Assembly: GCF_029871245.1 (NCBI RefSeq)
Contig: NZ_SSON01000030.1
Span: 1-64,000, forward strand
Reading direction: 5' to 3'
Length of the DNA: 64,000 nucleotides
From: Pseudomonas sp. BN102
GTDB taxonomy: Bacteria > Pseudomonadota > Gammaproteobacteria > Pseudomonadales > Pseudomonadaceae
The stretch's first letter is position 1. Every line of letters starts with the position of its first letter. The notes under the pieces are model-generated. The model was not told where the DNA came from and did not search any database. It saw only the letters and a program-made list of their open reading frames with translations. The translations under genes were made by a program, and so were the position numbers. Positions 36,749 to 45,929 of the stretch are shown one piece after another.

Positions 36749-38157
36749 GCGGACTCCCGCTCGGCGAAGAGGGCTTTGACGAAGGCATCGGCCTCGAAGG
36801 TGCGCAGATCGTCGATGCCTTCTCCGACACCTATATAGCGGATTGGCAAGCCGAACTGCTTGGCCAGGGCGAAGATCACCCCGCCCTTGGCGGTGCCGTC
36901 CAGCTTGGTCAGCGCCAGGCCGGAGAGGTTGACCGCCTGATGGAACTGCTTGGCCTGGTTGATGGCGTTCTGGCCGGTGCCGGCATCCAGCACCAGCAGC
37001 ACCTCGTGGGGAGCCGACTCATCCAGCTTGCCGATCACCCGGCGCACCTTCTTCAGCTCTTCCATCAGATTGTCCTTGGTGTGCAGGCGTCCGGCTGTAT
37101 CGGCGATCAGCACGTCGACGCCACGGGACTTGGCGGCCTGCACGGCGTCGAAGATCACCGAAGCCGAATCGGCGCCGGTGTGCTGGGCGATCACGGCGAT
37201 GTTGTTGCGCTCGCCCCAGACCTGCAGCTGCTCCACGGCGGCGGCGCGGAAGGTGTCGCCGGCAGCCAGCATCACCTTCTTGCCGTCCAGTTGCAGCTTC
37301 TTGGCCAGCTTGCCGATGGTGGTGGTCTTGCCGACGCCGTTCACGCCGACGACCAGGATCACGTAGGGCGCGCGGCCGTTCTCGATCTTCAGCGGTTGCT
37401 CGACCGGGCGCAGCAGGGCAGCCAGCTCCTCCTGCAGGGCCTTGTACAGGGCACCGCTGTCGGCCAGCTGCTTGCGCGCGACCTTCTGGGTCAGGCTCTG
37501 GACTATGGCGCTGGTGGCTTCGACGCCGACGTCGGCGGTCAGCAACCGGGTCTCGATCTCGTCCAGCAGGTCGTCGTCGATGGCCTTGCGCCCGAGGAAC
37601 AGGCTGGCCATGCCTTCGCCGATACTGGCGCTGGTCTTCGACAGACCCTGCTTGAGTCGGGAGAAGAAACCGGCCTTGGCAGGCTCGGACTCGGCAGCAG
37701 GCGCGGGTGCGACTGGGGCGGTTTCAGGCGTAGGAACCGGCTGAGGAGCAGCCGCTTCAGCTGCGGGAGCTGGCTGAACAGGTGCAGGTGCAGGTGCAGG
37801 TGCAGGTGCAGGTGCAGGTGCAGGTGCAGGTGCAGGTGCAACAGGCTCGACCACCACGGCCGTTTCGGCAATCACCGGCGCTGGCTCCGGGGCCGGAGCG
37901 GGCTCGGGAGCCTCGGCCTGCGGGCCGGAATAAGGCAAGGGAGCGGGAGGCGGGACCGGAGTCGGCTCGACCTGGGGCTCGGCCGCTGGGACAACCTCGG
38001 GCGCAGGCGTGACCGGCGCTTCTGCCTCGACCGGAACCCCCGGCTCCGCCGGAGCGGCGGGGACGGTTTCCTGGGGCTTCTTGCGCAGCCAGCCGAACAA
38101 GGATTTCTTTTCCCCGGCCTGCGCCGGAGCCTTCTTGTCGTCGTTGGAACCAAACAT
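36745..38157 (-). CDS. ftsY: FtsY, signal recognition particle receptor
   Basis: FtsY is the SRP receptor GTPase that docks ribosomes translating membrane proteins. The start [20 protein letters not shown] gives 470 residues. About 170 N-terminal residues are an acidic, Ala/Pro/Glu-rich A domain containing an (Ala-Pro) run coded by a hexanucleotide repeat. The conserved N and G domains follow, with [37 protein letters not shown] and [13 protein letters not shown]. It is divergent from the M16 peptidase gene. Confidence 0.97.
   Translation of the reverse strand: MFGSNDDKKAPAQAGEKKSLFGWLRKKPQETVPAAPAEPGVPVEAEAPVTPAPEVVPAAEPQVEPTPVPPPAPLPYSGPQAEAPEPAPAPEPAPVIAETAVVVEPVAPAPAPAPAPAPAPAPAPAPVQPAPAAEAAAPQPVPTPETAPVAPAPAAESEPAKAGFFSRLKQGLSKTSASIGEGMASLFLGRKAIDDDLLDEIETRLLTADVGVEATSAIVQSLTQKVARKQLADSGALYKALQEELAALLRPVEQPLKIENGRAPYVILVVGVNGVGKTTTIGKLAKKLQLDGKKVMLAAGDTFRAAAVEQLQVWGERNNIAVIAQHTGADSASVIFDAVQAAKSRGVDVLIADTAGRLHTKDNLMEELKKVRRVIGKLDESAPHEVLLVLDAGTGQNAINQAKQFHQAVNLSGLALTKLDGTAKGGVIFALAKQFGLPIRYIGVGEGIDDLRTFEADAFVKALFAERESA
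37779..37838 (-). repeat. Hexanucleotide microsatellite in ftsY encoding (Ala-Pro)n
   Basis: Ten uninterrupted CAGGTG units on the plus strand (GCACCT in the ftsY reading direction) encode an alternating Ala-Pro run in the A domain. A unit gain or loss changes the protein by two residues without breaking the frame. Flanking codons for Ala and Pro are varied, which marks this as a recent pure-repeat expansion rather than ordinary Ala-Pro bias. Confidence 0.92.
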
Positions 38158-38301
38158 GAGTCGATTGCATCTCAAGGGAGCGGCCGCGCCGGCTCTATGC
38201 CTGGCCAGCTTCGCCGCCCCGGGAAAGGATGGGGTATCCTAGCACCTCTTCGCCCGCAGGCGGTACGACCGCCGGGGCCGTCCGACAGGTCAAAATCATC
38301 G

Positions 38302-39657
38302 ATGAAAGCCTTTGCCCGCCAAGCCGCCGGCTTGCTGTACTGCGCTCTCTGTCTGCCTGCTGTGGCACTGGCTGCAGACAACCAGCCCACTCACGAGTTC
38401 ACCCTGGACAATGGCCTGAAGGTCGTGGTCCGCGAAGACCACCGCGCTCCGGTGGTCGTATCCCAGCTCTGGTACAAGGTCGGCTCCAGCTATGAGACGC
38501 CCGGCCAGACCGGCCTCTCCCACGCCCTCGAACACATGATGTTCAAGGGCAGCCGCAAGCTCGGCCCCGGCGAGGCCTCGCGTATCCTGCGCGAACTGGG
38601 CGCCGAAGAAAACGCCTTCACCAGCGACGACTACACCGCCTACTACCAGGTGCTGGCCCGCGACCGCCTGGGCGTTGCCTTCGAGCTGGAGGCCGACCGC
38701 CTGGCCAGCCTCAAGCTGCCGCCCGAAGAGTTCAAGCGCGAGATCGAGGTAATCAAGGAGGAGCGCCGCCTGCGCACCGACGACAAGCCCACCGCCAAGG
38801 CCTTCGAGCGCTTCAAGGCCATGGCCTACCCAGCCAGCGGCTACCACACCCCCACCATCGGCTGGATGGCCGACCTCAACCGCATGAAGGTGGAGGAGCT
38901 GCGTCACTGGTACGAATCATGGTACGCACCGAACAACGCCACGTTGGTGGTGGTCGGTGACGTTACCCCCGACGAGGTCAAGGGCCTCGCCGAGCGCTAT
39001 TTCGCCGGCATTCCGAAACGTGAAGTACCGCCTGCGAAGAAGCCCGTGGAACTGGCCACCCCCGGTGAACGCCGCCTGACCCTGCATGTGCGCACCCAAT
39101 TGCCGAGCCTGCTGATGGGCTTCAACGTGCCGGGCCTGTCCACCGCCAAGGATGCCCGCCAGGTCCACGCGCTGCGGCTGATCTCCACCCTGCTCGACGG
39201 CGGCTACAGCGCGCGCCTGCCGAGCCGCCTGGAGCGCGGCGAGGAGCTGGTCAGCGGCGCCTCGGCCTGGTACGACGGCTTCCCCCGCGGCGACAGCCTG
39301 TTCGTCGTCAGCGCCACCCCCAACGTGCAGAAGGGCAAGACCCTGGAGCAGACCGAGGCCGGCATCTGGCGCCAGCTGGAAGACCTGAAGAACACCCCGC
39401 CAAGCACCGAGGAACTCAAGCGCGTGCGCGCCCAGGTGATCGCCGACCTGGTCTACGAGCGTGATTCGATCACCAGCCAGGCCACCACCATCGGCCAGCT
39501 GGAAACCGTCGGCCTGTCCTGGAAGTTGATGGACCAGGACCTCAAGGCCCTGGAAGCGGTGACCCCCGCCGACATCCAGGCCGCCGCCAAGACCTTCTTC
39601 ACCCGCGACCGCCTGAGCGTCGCCCACATCCTGCCCGAGGAAGCCCGCAATGAGTGA
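38302..39657 (+). CDS. Secreted M16 zinc peptidase, active subunit
   Basis: This 451-residue pitrilysin-family protease has a signal peptide (MKAFARQAAGLLYCALCLPAVALAA). The zinc-binding inverted motif is intact, HALEH at 74-78, with the distal Glu in EVIKEERR near 150. The chosen start is the Met beginning the signal sequence; the long open frame upstream runs antisense to ftsY. It overlaps the next M16 gene by eight bases. The pair is expected to form a periplasmic heterodimer like mitochondrial processing peptidase. The substrate is unknown. Confidence 0.92.
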   Translation: MKAFARQAAGLLYCALCLPAVALAADNQPTHEFTLDNGLKVVVREDHRAPVVVSQLWYKVGSSYETPGQTGLSHALEHMMFKGSRKLGPGEASRILRELGAEENAFTSDDYTAYYQVLARDRLGVAFELEADRLASLKLPPEEFKREIEVIKEERRLRTDDKPTAKAFERFKAMAYPASGYHTPTIGWMADLNRMKVEELRHWYESWYAPNNATLVVVGDVTPDEVKGLAERYFAGIPKREVPPAKKPVELATPGERRLTLHVRTQLPSLLMGFNVPGLSTAKDARQVHALRLISTLLDGGYSARLPSRLERGEELVSGASAWYDGFPRGDSLFVVSATPNVQKGKTLEQTEAGIWRQLEDLKNTPPSTEELKRVRAQVIADLVYERDSITSQATTIGQLETVGLSWKLMDQDLKALEAVTPADIQAAAKTFFTRDRLSVAHILPEEARNE

Positions 39658-41131
39658 GCGCAACGGCCTGCGTTACGGCCTGCTCGGCCTGGCCCTGATC
39701 GTCCTGCTTGGCGTGCTGGGCTTCATCGTCAATCGTCCCGCCAGCACGGCCACGGCCGACATCGCCTCCCCCGCTGCAGGCCTGCAATCCGTGGCCGAAC
39801 TGGGTAGCAAGGCCCCCGGCCGCCGCGCCCTGGAGATCCAGAACTGGAAGACGGCGGAAGGTGCCAAGGTGCTGTTCGTCGAGGCCCCCGAGCTGCCGAT
39901 GTTCGACCTGCGCCTGACCTTCGCCGCCGGCAGCAGCCAGGACGGTGACGCCGCGGGCGTCGCCACCCTGACCAACGCCATGCTCAACGAGGGCGTGGCC
40001 GGCAAGGACGTCACCGCCATCGCCGAGGGCTTCGAGGGCCTGGGCGCGGAATTCGGCAACGGCGCCTACCGCGACATGGCGATCGCCAGCCTGCGCAGCC
40101 TGACCGAAGCCGATCTGCGCCAACCGGCCCTGGACCTCTTCACCCAGGTGATCGGCGCGCCGACATTCCCCGAGGACTCCCTTGCGCGGATCAAGAACCA
40201 GATGCTCGCCGGCTTCGAGTTCCAGAAGCAGAACCCCGGCAAGCTCGCCGGCCTGGAGCTGTTCGACAAGCTCTACGGCAAGCACCCCTACGCGCACCCC
40301 AGCGAAGGCGACGAGAAGTCCATCCCCGGCATCGGCGTGGACCAGCTGCGCGCCTTCCACCAGAAGGCCTACGCCGCTGGCAACGTGGTGATCGCCCTGG
40401 TCGGCGACCTGTCCCGCGCCGAAGCCGAGGCCATCGCCAACCAGGTATCCAAGGCCCTGCCGCAAGGCCCGGCGCTGCCCAAGCTGCCCGAACCCGAGAT
40501 GCCCAAACCCGGCGTCAACCATATCGAGTTCCCCTCCAAGCAGACCCACCTGATGCTGGCCCAGCTCGGTATCGACCGGAACGACCCGGACTACGCAGCG
40601 CTCTATCTGGGCAACCAGATCCTCGGTGGCGGCGGCTTCGGCACCCGGCTGATGGAAGAGGTGCGCGAGAAGCGCGGCCTGACCTACGGCGTCAGCTCCG
40701 GCTTCACCGCCATGCAGGTGCGCGGCCCCTTCATGATCGGCCTGCAGACCCGTGCCGAGATGAGCCAGGGCACCCTCGAGCTGATCCAGGACATCGTCCG
40801 CCAGTACCTGGCTGAAGGCCCGACCCAGAAGGAGCTGGACGACGCCAAGCGCGAACTGGCCGGCAGCTTCCCGTTGTCCACCGCGAGCAACGCCGACATA
40901 GTCGGCCAACTCGGCGCCATCGGTTTCTACGACCTGCCGCTGACTTACCTGGAAGACTTCATGGCGAAGGTCCAGGCGCTGGACGTCGCCCAGGTCAAGG
41001 CCGCCATGGCCAAGCACCTCTCTCCAGACCAGTTCGTCATAGTCACCGCCGGCCCGACCGTGACCCAGAAGGAACTGCCGCCGCCCACCGACAAGCCCGC
41101 CGAAATGCCCAGCGGCGTACCGGAGCACTGA
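39650..41131 (+). CDS. M16 peptidase-like partner lacking the zinc motif
   Basis: This 493-residue M16-fold protein has an N-terminal membrane anchor or signal (LRYGLLGLALIVLLGVLGFI, about 7-26). Where the first M16 protein has HALEH, this one reads ATLTNAMLNEG, so the metal ligands are gone. It keeps the substrate-binding R/Y region GGGFGTRLMEEVREKRGLTYGV. Together with the overlapping upstream gene it fits an active/inactive M16 pair. rsmD overlaps its stop by one base. Confidence 0.91.
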   Translation: MSERNGLRYGLLGLALIVLLGVLGFIVNRPASTATADIASPAAGLQSVAELGSKAPGRRALEIQNWKTAEGAKVLFVEAPELPMFDLRLTFAAGSSQDGDAAGVATLTNAMLNEGVAGKDVTAIAEGFEGLGAEFGNGAYRDMAIASLRSLTEADLRQPALDLFTQVIGAPTFPEDSLARIKNQMLAGFEFQKQNPGKLAGLELFDKLYGKHPYAHPSEGDEKSIPGIGVDQLRAFHQKAYAAGNVVIALVGDLSRAEAEAIANQVSKALPQGPALPKLPEPEMPKPGVNHIEFPSKQTHLMLAQLGIDRNDPDYAALYLGNQILGGGGFGTRLMEEVREKRGLTYGVSSGFTAMQVRGPFMIGLQTRAEMSQGTLELIQDIVRQYLAEGPTQKELDDAKRELAGSFPLSTASNADIVGQLGAIGFYDLPLTYLEDFMAKVQALDVAQVKAAMAKHLSPDQFVIVTAGPTVTQKELPPPTDKPAEMPSGVPEH

Positions 41132-41748
41132 TGCGCAAGCCAAACGCCAAACCCGCCAAGCCTTCCCACGGCGGCCAGGGCCAGCTCCGCATCATCGGCG
41201 GCGAATGGCGCTCGCGACGCTTCACCTTCCCGGACGGCCCCGGCCTGCGACCGACCCCCGACCGGGTGCGCGAAACCCTGTTCAACTGGCTGGCGCCCCA
41301 TGTGGAAGGCGCCCGCGTGCTGGACCCCTTCGTCGGCAGCGGCGCGCTCTACCTCGAAGCCCTGTCCCGGGGCGCCTCAGAGGCCCTGGCGCTGGACCTC
41401 AATCCCGACTCGGTGGCGGCCCTGCGTGGCACCCTGGATGTCTTGCGTTGCGGCCGCGGGCAACTGCTGCAAAGCGACGCCCTGCGCTACCTGGACACCC
41501 AGGCGCCGAAGGTCTTCGACCTGGTATTCCTCGATCCGCCGTTCAACCAGAACCTCCTGGCGCCCGTCTGCGACCTCCTGGAACAACGCGGCTGGCTCGC
41601 CCCCCGTGCCTGGGTCTATACCGAAAGCGAGAACCCGCCCTCCTCGCTGGGCTTGCCGGGGAACTGGCGCCTGCACCGGGAAAAGAAGGCCGGCCAGGTG
41701 TACTACGCCCTGTGGCAGCGCGAGGCCGCGGAGAGCCCTGACGCCTGA
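41131..41748 (+). CDS. rsmD: 16S rRNA (guanine-N2)-methyltransferase RsmD
   Basis: RsmD methylates G966 of 16S rRNA. The 205 residues contain RIIGGEWRSRRFTFPDGPGLRPTPDRVRETLFNWL, the SAM loop DPFVGSGALYLEALSRGA and the catalytic DLVFLDPPFNQ. The first segment is quoted only to show family identity; GEWRSR and RPTPDRVRE are its key words. It is coupled to the M16 pair by a TGATG overlap. Confidence 0.94.
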   Translation: MRKPNAKPAKPSHGGQGQLRIIGGEWRSRRFTFPDGPGLRPTPDRVRETLFNWLAPHVEGARVLDPFVGSGALYLEALSRGASEALALDLNPDSVAALRGTLDVLRCGRGQLLQSDALRYLDTQAPKVFDLVFLDPPFNQNLLAPVCDLLEQRGWLAPRAWVYTESENPPSSLGLPGNWRLHREKKAGQVYYALWQREAAESPDA

Positions 41749-41763
41749 CTTGCGGCAACGCCG

Positions 41764-42774
41764 ATGAACCAGTTCCATTCCCCAACGACTACCAGCCCCG
41801 GCTTCCAGCCTGCCTGGTGGCTCCCCAGCCCCCACCTGCAGACCCTCTGGTCGCCCTTCTGCCGCAAGCCGCTCCATCTGGAGCGGCGCCGCGAGCGCCT
41901 GTGGCTGGATGATGGCGACTTCCTCGACCTGGACTGGCACGGCCCCCACGAGGCCAGCGCGCCGCTGGTGCTGGTCCTGCACGGCCTCACCGGCTCCTCC
42001 AATTCGCTGTACGTCGTCGGTCTGCAGCAGGAATTGGCGGCCCGCGGCTGGGCCAGTGTGGCCATCAACTGGCGCGGCTGCTCCGGAGAACCCAACCTGT
42101 TGCCGCGCGGCTACCACTCCGGCGTCAGCGAAGACCTGGCGACCACTGTCCGCCACCTGCGCACCAGTCGCCCGCTGGCGCCGCTCTATGCGGTGGGTTA
42201 TTCGCTGGGGGGCAATGTGCTGCTCAAGTACCTGGGCGAGACCGGCGACGACAGCGGCCTCGAAGCAGCGGTGGCGGTCTCGGTGCCCTATCGGCTGGAC
42301 CAGTGCGCTGACCGCATCGCCCTCGGCTTTTCACGGGTCTACCAGGCGCATTTCATGCGCGAAATGGTCGCCTACGTGAAGGGCAAGCAGCGGCTGTTCG
42401 AACATCAGGGCCATGCGGAGCACCTGTCCACCCTGGCGAGCCTGGGCTCACTGGACGGCCTGCGCACCTTCTGGGACTTCGACGGCCGCATCACCGCTCC
42501 CCTGCACGGTTTCAGCGATGCCCAGGACTACTACCGGCGCGCCTCCAGCCGCTACTACCTGGGCGGCATCCGCATTCCCACCCTGCTGATCCAGGCCGCC
42601 GACGACCCCTTCGTCTTCCGCAACAGCCTGCCGGAAGCCCACGAACTCTCGGCCAGCACGCGCATGGAGTTGCATGGACAGGGCGGCCACGTGGGCTTCG
42701 TCGAAGGATCACCGCAAAAACCCGCCTACTACCTGGAGCGGCGGATTCCGGGCTGGCTGGCGAGCGGCCGCTAG
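41764..42774 (+). CDS. YheT-family alpha/beta hydrolase
   Basis: This 336-residue hydrolase of the AB-hydrolase YheT/EMB8 type begins with family-like FQPAWWLPSPHLQTLWSPFC. The oxyanion motif LVLHGLTGSSNSLY, the nucleophile elbow AVGYSLGGNVLLKY, a late Asp in QAADDPFVF and His in GQGGHVGFV complete a Ser-Asp-His triad. Substrate unknown; YheT relatives are putative carboxylesterases. It lies 15 bases after rsmD and is convergent with the exopolysaccharide-type operon (20-base gap). Confidence 0.88.
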   Translation: MNQFHSPTTTSPGFQPAWWLPSPHLQTLWSPFCRKPLHLERRRERLWLDDGDFLDLDWHGPHEASAPLVLVLHGLTGSSNSLYVVGLQQELAARGWASVAINWRGCSGEPNLLPRGYHSGVSEDLATTVRHLRTSRPLAPLYAVGYSLGGNVLLKYLGETGDDSGLEAAVAVSVPYRLDQCADRIALGFSRVYQAHFMREMVAYVKGKQRLFEHQGHAEHLSTLASLGSLDGLRTFWDFDGRITAPLHGFSDAQDYYRRASSRYYLGGIRIPTLLIQAADDPFVFRNSLPEAHELSASTRMELHGQGGHVGFVEGSPQKPAYYLERRIPGWLASGR

Positions 42775-42794
42775 CCAGGGCCGGCCGCGGTCAG

Positions 42795-43832
42795 TCACTC
42801 CTCGACAGCCCAGCGATCGAGCCAGCCCCAGCGGTGCGGGAAGCGCGCCTTGAGGCCCAGGCGATCCACGCGCCAGAACGCCGGCCATTCGCCCCGGACC
42901 CGCGCCAGCAGGCGCAGGTTGCGGCTCGGAGCGCTGAAGGCCTCGCGCAGTTCCACCGGTACGGGGACGGCGTCCTCCACCATGCGCACCACCTCCGCCG
43001 ACAACCAGGTGCCATCCGGCAGGCGCAGCCGAAAGGGCTGACCGGGCGAGGCGTAGGCGGCATGGCGCGGATCGAGGTAGACCCAGAGCTCGGCATCGCC
43101 CAGGCGCTGCAGCCGCATGAGCGGAGTGCCGGGGCCGACGTTCTCGCCCTCACCCACCAGCACCTCGCTGATCACCCCCGCCTCGCCCGCCTTCAGCTCC
43201 ATGCCCTGCAGACGCGCCTGCAGCCAGCCGCTTTCCAGCCGGCGCTGGCGCTCCAGGGTGGCGTCCGCCGGCAGCGATTCGCGGCGCTCGAATTCCAGCA
43301 GGTCGCGCTGGCGCCTGTCCCGCTCGTCCTGGGCCTGCTGCACCTCGCCGCGGGTGGCGGCGCCGGCGGCGAGCAGCCCGCGCAGGCTGCCCAGGCGGGA
43401 TTCGGCACTGTCCAGCAGGCGCTGGACGGCGTGACGCTCCCGTTCCCGCATCCCCGGCTGCACGGCGGATGACGGCAGGGTCGACGGTTCGGCGAGCAAG
43501 GCAAGGCGCGCGCGCCATTCGGGGTTGTCCATCCGCAGGAGCAACTGACCGACTTCCACCCGATCGCCGGGTCGGCCCAACACACGCTCCACCTGCCCGG
43601 CCTCCCGCGCGCGCAGTTCGCTGGAGGGCAGATGCAACTGGGCCGGTGCCTCGATCAGCCAGAGGCCGAAGAACTCACGGCCGACCAGGAACAGCAACGG
43701 GCTGGTCACTGCCAGCAGGATCAGGTACCAGCGCAGCTTGAAGGCCAGGCGCTTGCCCGGCGCATAGAGCACCTTGAGGCCCTGGTCCTGGGTCGGCTGC
43801 TGCTCCTTGGAGCTGGAGAATCGAATCTTCAT
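42795..43832 (-). CDS. HlyD-type periplasmic adaptor (MxdC-like)
   Basis: This 345-residue membrane fusion protein has a cytoplasmic N-terminus and one transmembrane helix at about 33-52 (LRWYLILLAVTSPLLFLVGR). The periplasmic part has a split lipoyl/barrel-sandwich domain (AREAGQVERVLGRPGDRVEV ... AGEAGVISEVLVGEGENVGP), a helical hairpin and a beta-barrel. It is the last gene of a four-gene operon, eight bases after the channel gene. No ABC or RND pump is near, so it probably links the operon's glycosyltransferase to the outer-membrane channel, as the Alg44 periplasmic domain does in alginate export. Upstream frame extension is rejected. Confidence 0.86.
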   Translation of the reverse strand: MKIRFSSSKEQQPTQDQGLKVLYAPGKRLAFKLRWYLILLAVTSPLLFLVGREFFGLWLIEAPAQLHLPSSELRAREAGQVERVLGRPGDRVEVGQLLLRMDNPEWRARLALLAEPSTLPSSAVQPGMRERERHAVQRLLDSAESRLGSLRGLLAAGAATRGEVQQAQDERDRRQRDLLEFERRESLPADATLERQRRLESGWLQARLQGMELKAGEAGVISEVLVGEGENVGPGTPLMRLQRLGDAELWVYLDPRHAAYASPGQPFRLRLPDGTWLSAEVVRMVEDAVPVPVELREAFSAPSRNLRLLARVRGEWPAFWRVDRLGLKARFPHRWGWLDRWAVEE

Positions 43833-43840
43833 GGGATGGC

Positions 43841-45925
43841 TCAACGGGGAAAATGGGTCCAGTCCTGCCAGTCGACACCGGCGACGCCGACCGCCTGCAG
43901 GCGGGTGCGCCAGCGCTCCAGCTGCTGCCGCAACCCTGCGCGCGACACCCCGGCCCAGGACTCCGCGGCCGGCAGCTGCGGCTCGACGCTCTGCGCCAGG
44001 CGGAAGCGCAGCGCCGGCCAGCGCCGGGCGATGGACTCCGCCAGCTCGGCGCTGCGTGCAGGATCGCGGGTATAGATCATCAGGCTGACCTGTCGCACGC
44101 CGCGCTGCGGCAGGGCGCATGGCACGCAGGTAGTGCCGGCGACGGGTTCGGCGAACCAGCGGTGATGGCTGGACAGTTCCAGCGGCCAGGGCGCGCGCCC
44201 GGCCACGGCGCCCAGGGTATCTAGCCAGTCCCGCAGGCGGCTGTCGGGCACCGGCCAGCCAAGTTGCTCGACTTCCAGGTCTAGGTGCAGGGCGTCGAAG
44301 CGCAGGCCCTGGAGCCGATCGATCAGGTCCAGCAGGCCTTGGCGACCGGCGGGCTCCAGCCAGTCCGGATCGCCCAGCAGCAGGACCACCTGCAGGCCCT
44401 GGGCGTGGGCTTCGTCCAGAGTGTCCTGCAGCTGCTTGCGCAGAGCAGGGAGGTCGGCCACCTGCCGGGAATCGAGCCCCAGGTAGAGCCGCGCCATGCC
44501 GGCACGGCGCAACTCATCCAGCTCGACGCGGCGGTTGTCCGGCTGCAACAGCGCCCGGCTGTTCCACAGGTAGACGCCCTGGTTCCAGGCCGTCGACCTG
44601 CCCCCCTTCGGCTCCGCCTCGCTCAGCGCCAGGGCCGGCCAGTCGACACGCTGCGGACCGAGCAGCTCGGACAGCGTCTGGTCGTCATCGACGAACAAGC
44701 GCAGCGCCGCCTCGCGCAACCAGGCGGCGTGCCAGGCGGCGATCAGGCGCAATCCCGTGTTGTAGTGCTCCAGCTCCACGGCCTGCTCCTCACCCGGATT
44801 CTCGGAAACCGAGCGTTCGGCGCGCAGCCGCTGCTCACGCAGGGCCTGCTCCGAAACGGCGAGCTGCTCGCGCTCCCGATCCAGCTGGGCAGCGGCCTGG
44901 CGCTGCGCCTGCAGGGTCTGGCCCAGGGACTGGAGCAGTTGCTGACGCTCGGCCTCCAGTTGCGCCAGGGCGGCCTGGTGTCGCGCCTCGCCCTCGCGGT
45001 CGCGGGCCTGGCCGTAAGCCAACAGGTCGAATGGTGCGGAAAGGCTGAGGCTGGCCACCAGTCCGTCGCCGCGCTTGCTGGCACCGCTGCGGTCCTCGTA
45101 GCTCTGCGCCAGGCTGAAGCTGGAATCAACGCTCGCATACCAGGGCGATTGCCGGTTGCCTTCTGCCTGGCGCACGTCGTCCTGCCGCTCCTGCAGACGC
45201 GGATGACCTTCCAGGGCCTGGCGCCAACTGGCCAGGGGCAGCACCTGGGCGGACAGCGGTTCCGCCTGCGCCCGTTGGCCAGGCGCGATTTCCAGGCCGG
45301 CCAGTCCGGCCAGTCCGGCGCGGGTGTCCTCCACCAGCAGCGCGCTCTGCCCGCAGCGACGCTGCAGGCCCTGCCACCGGCCGTCCAGCAGCCGCGCCTG
45401 GGACGCCAGCAGCCAGCCCTCGCGCTGGCGCAGGTCCAGGCGGTCGCGGGCAGCGGCCGCGGTGGGCAGCAGCGTCTCGCACCAGCGCGCCTCCTGCTCG
45501 GCGCGCCACCAGTCAGCATAGGCGCTGCGCAGGGCCAGCCGCTGCTCGGCCAGGCGCAGCAAGCGGCGGGCCTGTTGCCGTTGCTGCTCAAGCTCGATCG
45601 CGGACACCGCCTGCACCTGCCGGCGCAGGCTGCCAAGCAGGGGGTGGCGCAGGCCGAGGGCCAGATCGCGGCCGTAGTAGTCATCGCGCAGGTCATCGGT
45701 CACCAGTTCGCGGTAGCGCCCGGTACTGCCCGCACCGAACCATTGCCAGCCCGCCTCGGCCTCGCGCTGCTCCTTGAGCGCATCCAGCGCCCGCAGTTCG
45801 GCGGCGTTGGCCTGCAGCGCGGCACCGTCCTCGGCACGCTCCAGGATCCTGTCCAGTGGCAGCACCTCGGCCCGGACCACGCCGGCGGCCAGCAGCAATG
45901 CGCAGAAAAGCACGGAACGGATCAT
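43841..45925 (-). CDS. Outer-membrane TolC-like channel fused to a glycosidase-like barrel
   Basis: This 694-residue two-part protein has a signal peptide at 1-19 (MIRSVLFCALLLAAGVVRA). Residues ~20-420 are long Gln/Glu/Arg-rich helices with short strands. Two repeats of the outer-membrane efflux type are recognisable, with LALGLRHPLLGSLRRQVQAV and VASLSLSAPFDLLAYGQARD at the strand/helix junctions. Residues ~427-694 are unlike TolC and read as a beta/alpha barrel: NQGVYLWNSRALL, MARLYLGLD, LQVVLLLGDPDWL, FDALHLDLEVEQL (D549, E551), PLELSSHHRWF and GVDWQDW. This suggests a glycoside-hydrolase-like domain. It lies four bases after the glycosyltransferase gene. The start at MIRSV is set by the signal peptide. 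Confidence 0.78.
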   Translation of the reverse strand: MIRSVLFCALLLAAGVVRAEVLPLDRILERAEDGAALQANAAELRALDALKEQREAEAGWQWFGAGSTGRYRELVTDDLRDDYYGRDLALGLRHPLLGSLRRQVQAVSAIELEQQRQQARRLLRLAEQRLALRSAYADWWRAEQEARWCETLLPTAAAARDRLDLRQREGWLLASQARLLDGRWQGLQRRCGQSALLVEDTRAGLAGLAGLEIAPGQRAQAEPLSAQVLPLASWRQALEGHPRLQERQDDVRQAEGNRQSPWYASVDSSFSLAQSYEDRSGASKRGDGLVASLSLSAPFDLLAYGQARDREGEARHQAALAQLEAERQQLLQSLGQTLQAQRQAAAQLDREREQLAVSEQALREQRLRAERSVSENPGEEQAVELEHYNTGLRLIAAWHAAWLREAALRLFVDDDQTLSELLGPQRVDWPALALSEAEPKGGRSTAWNQGVYLWNSRALLQPDNRRVELDELRRAGMARLYLGLDSRQVADLPALRKQLQDTLDEAHAQGLQVVLLLGDPDWLEPAGRQGLLDLIDRLQGLRFDALHLDLEVEQLGWPVPDSRLRDWLDTLGAVAGRAPWPLELSSHHRWFAEPVAGTTCVPCALPQRGVRQVSLMIYTRDPARSAELAESIARRWPALRFRLAQSVEPQLPAAESWAGVSRAGLRQQLERWRTRLQAVGVAGVDWQDWTHFPR

Positions 45926-45929
45926 GGCT

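Noticed and set aside
36940-38301. In-frame extension of the first M16 peptidase upstream across ftsY
   Set aside because: Runs antisense to ftsY, encodes low-complexity Arg/Cys sequence from the hexamer repeat, and would bury the signal peptide.
42795-45925. Type I protein secretion system
   Set aside because: HlyD and TolC-like parts are present, but no ABC transporter or RTX/large secreted substrate is encoded; the inner-membrane partner is a glycosyltransferase.
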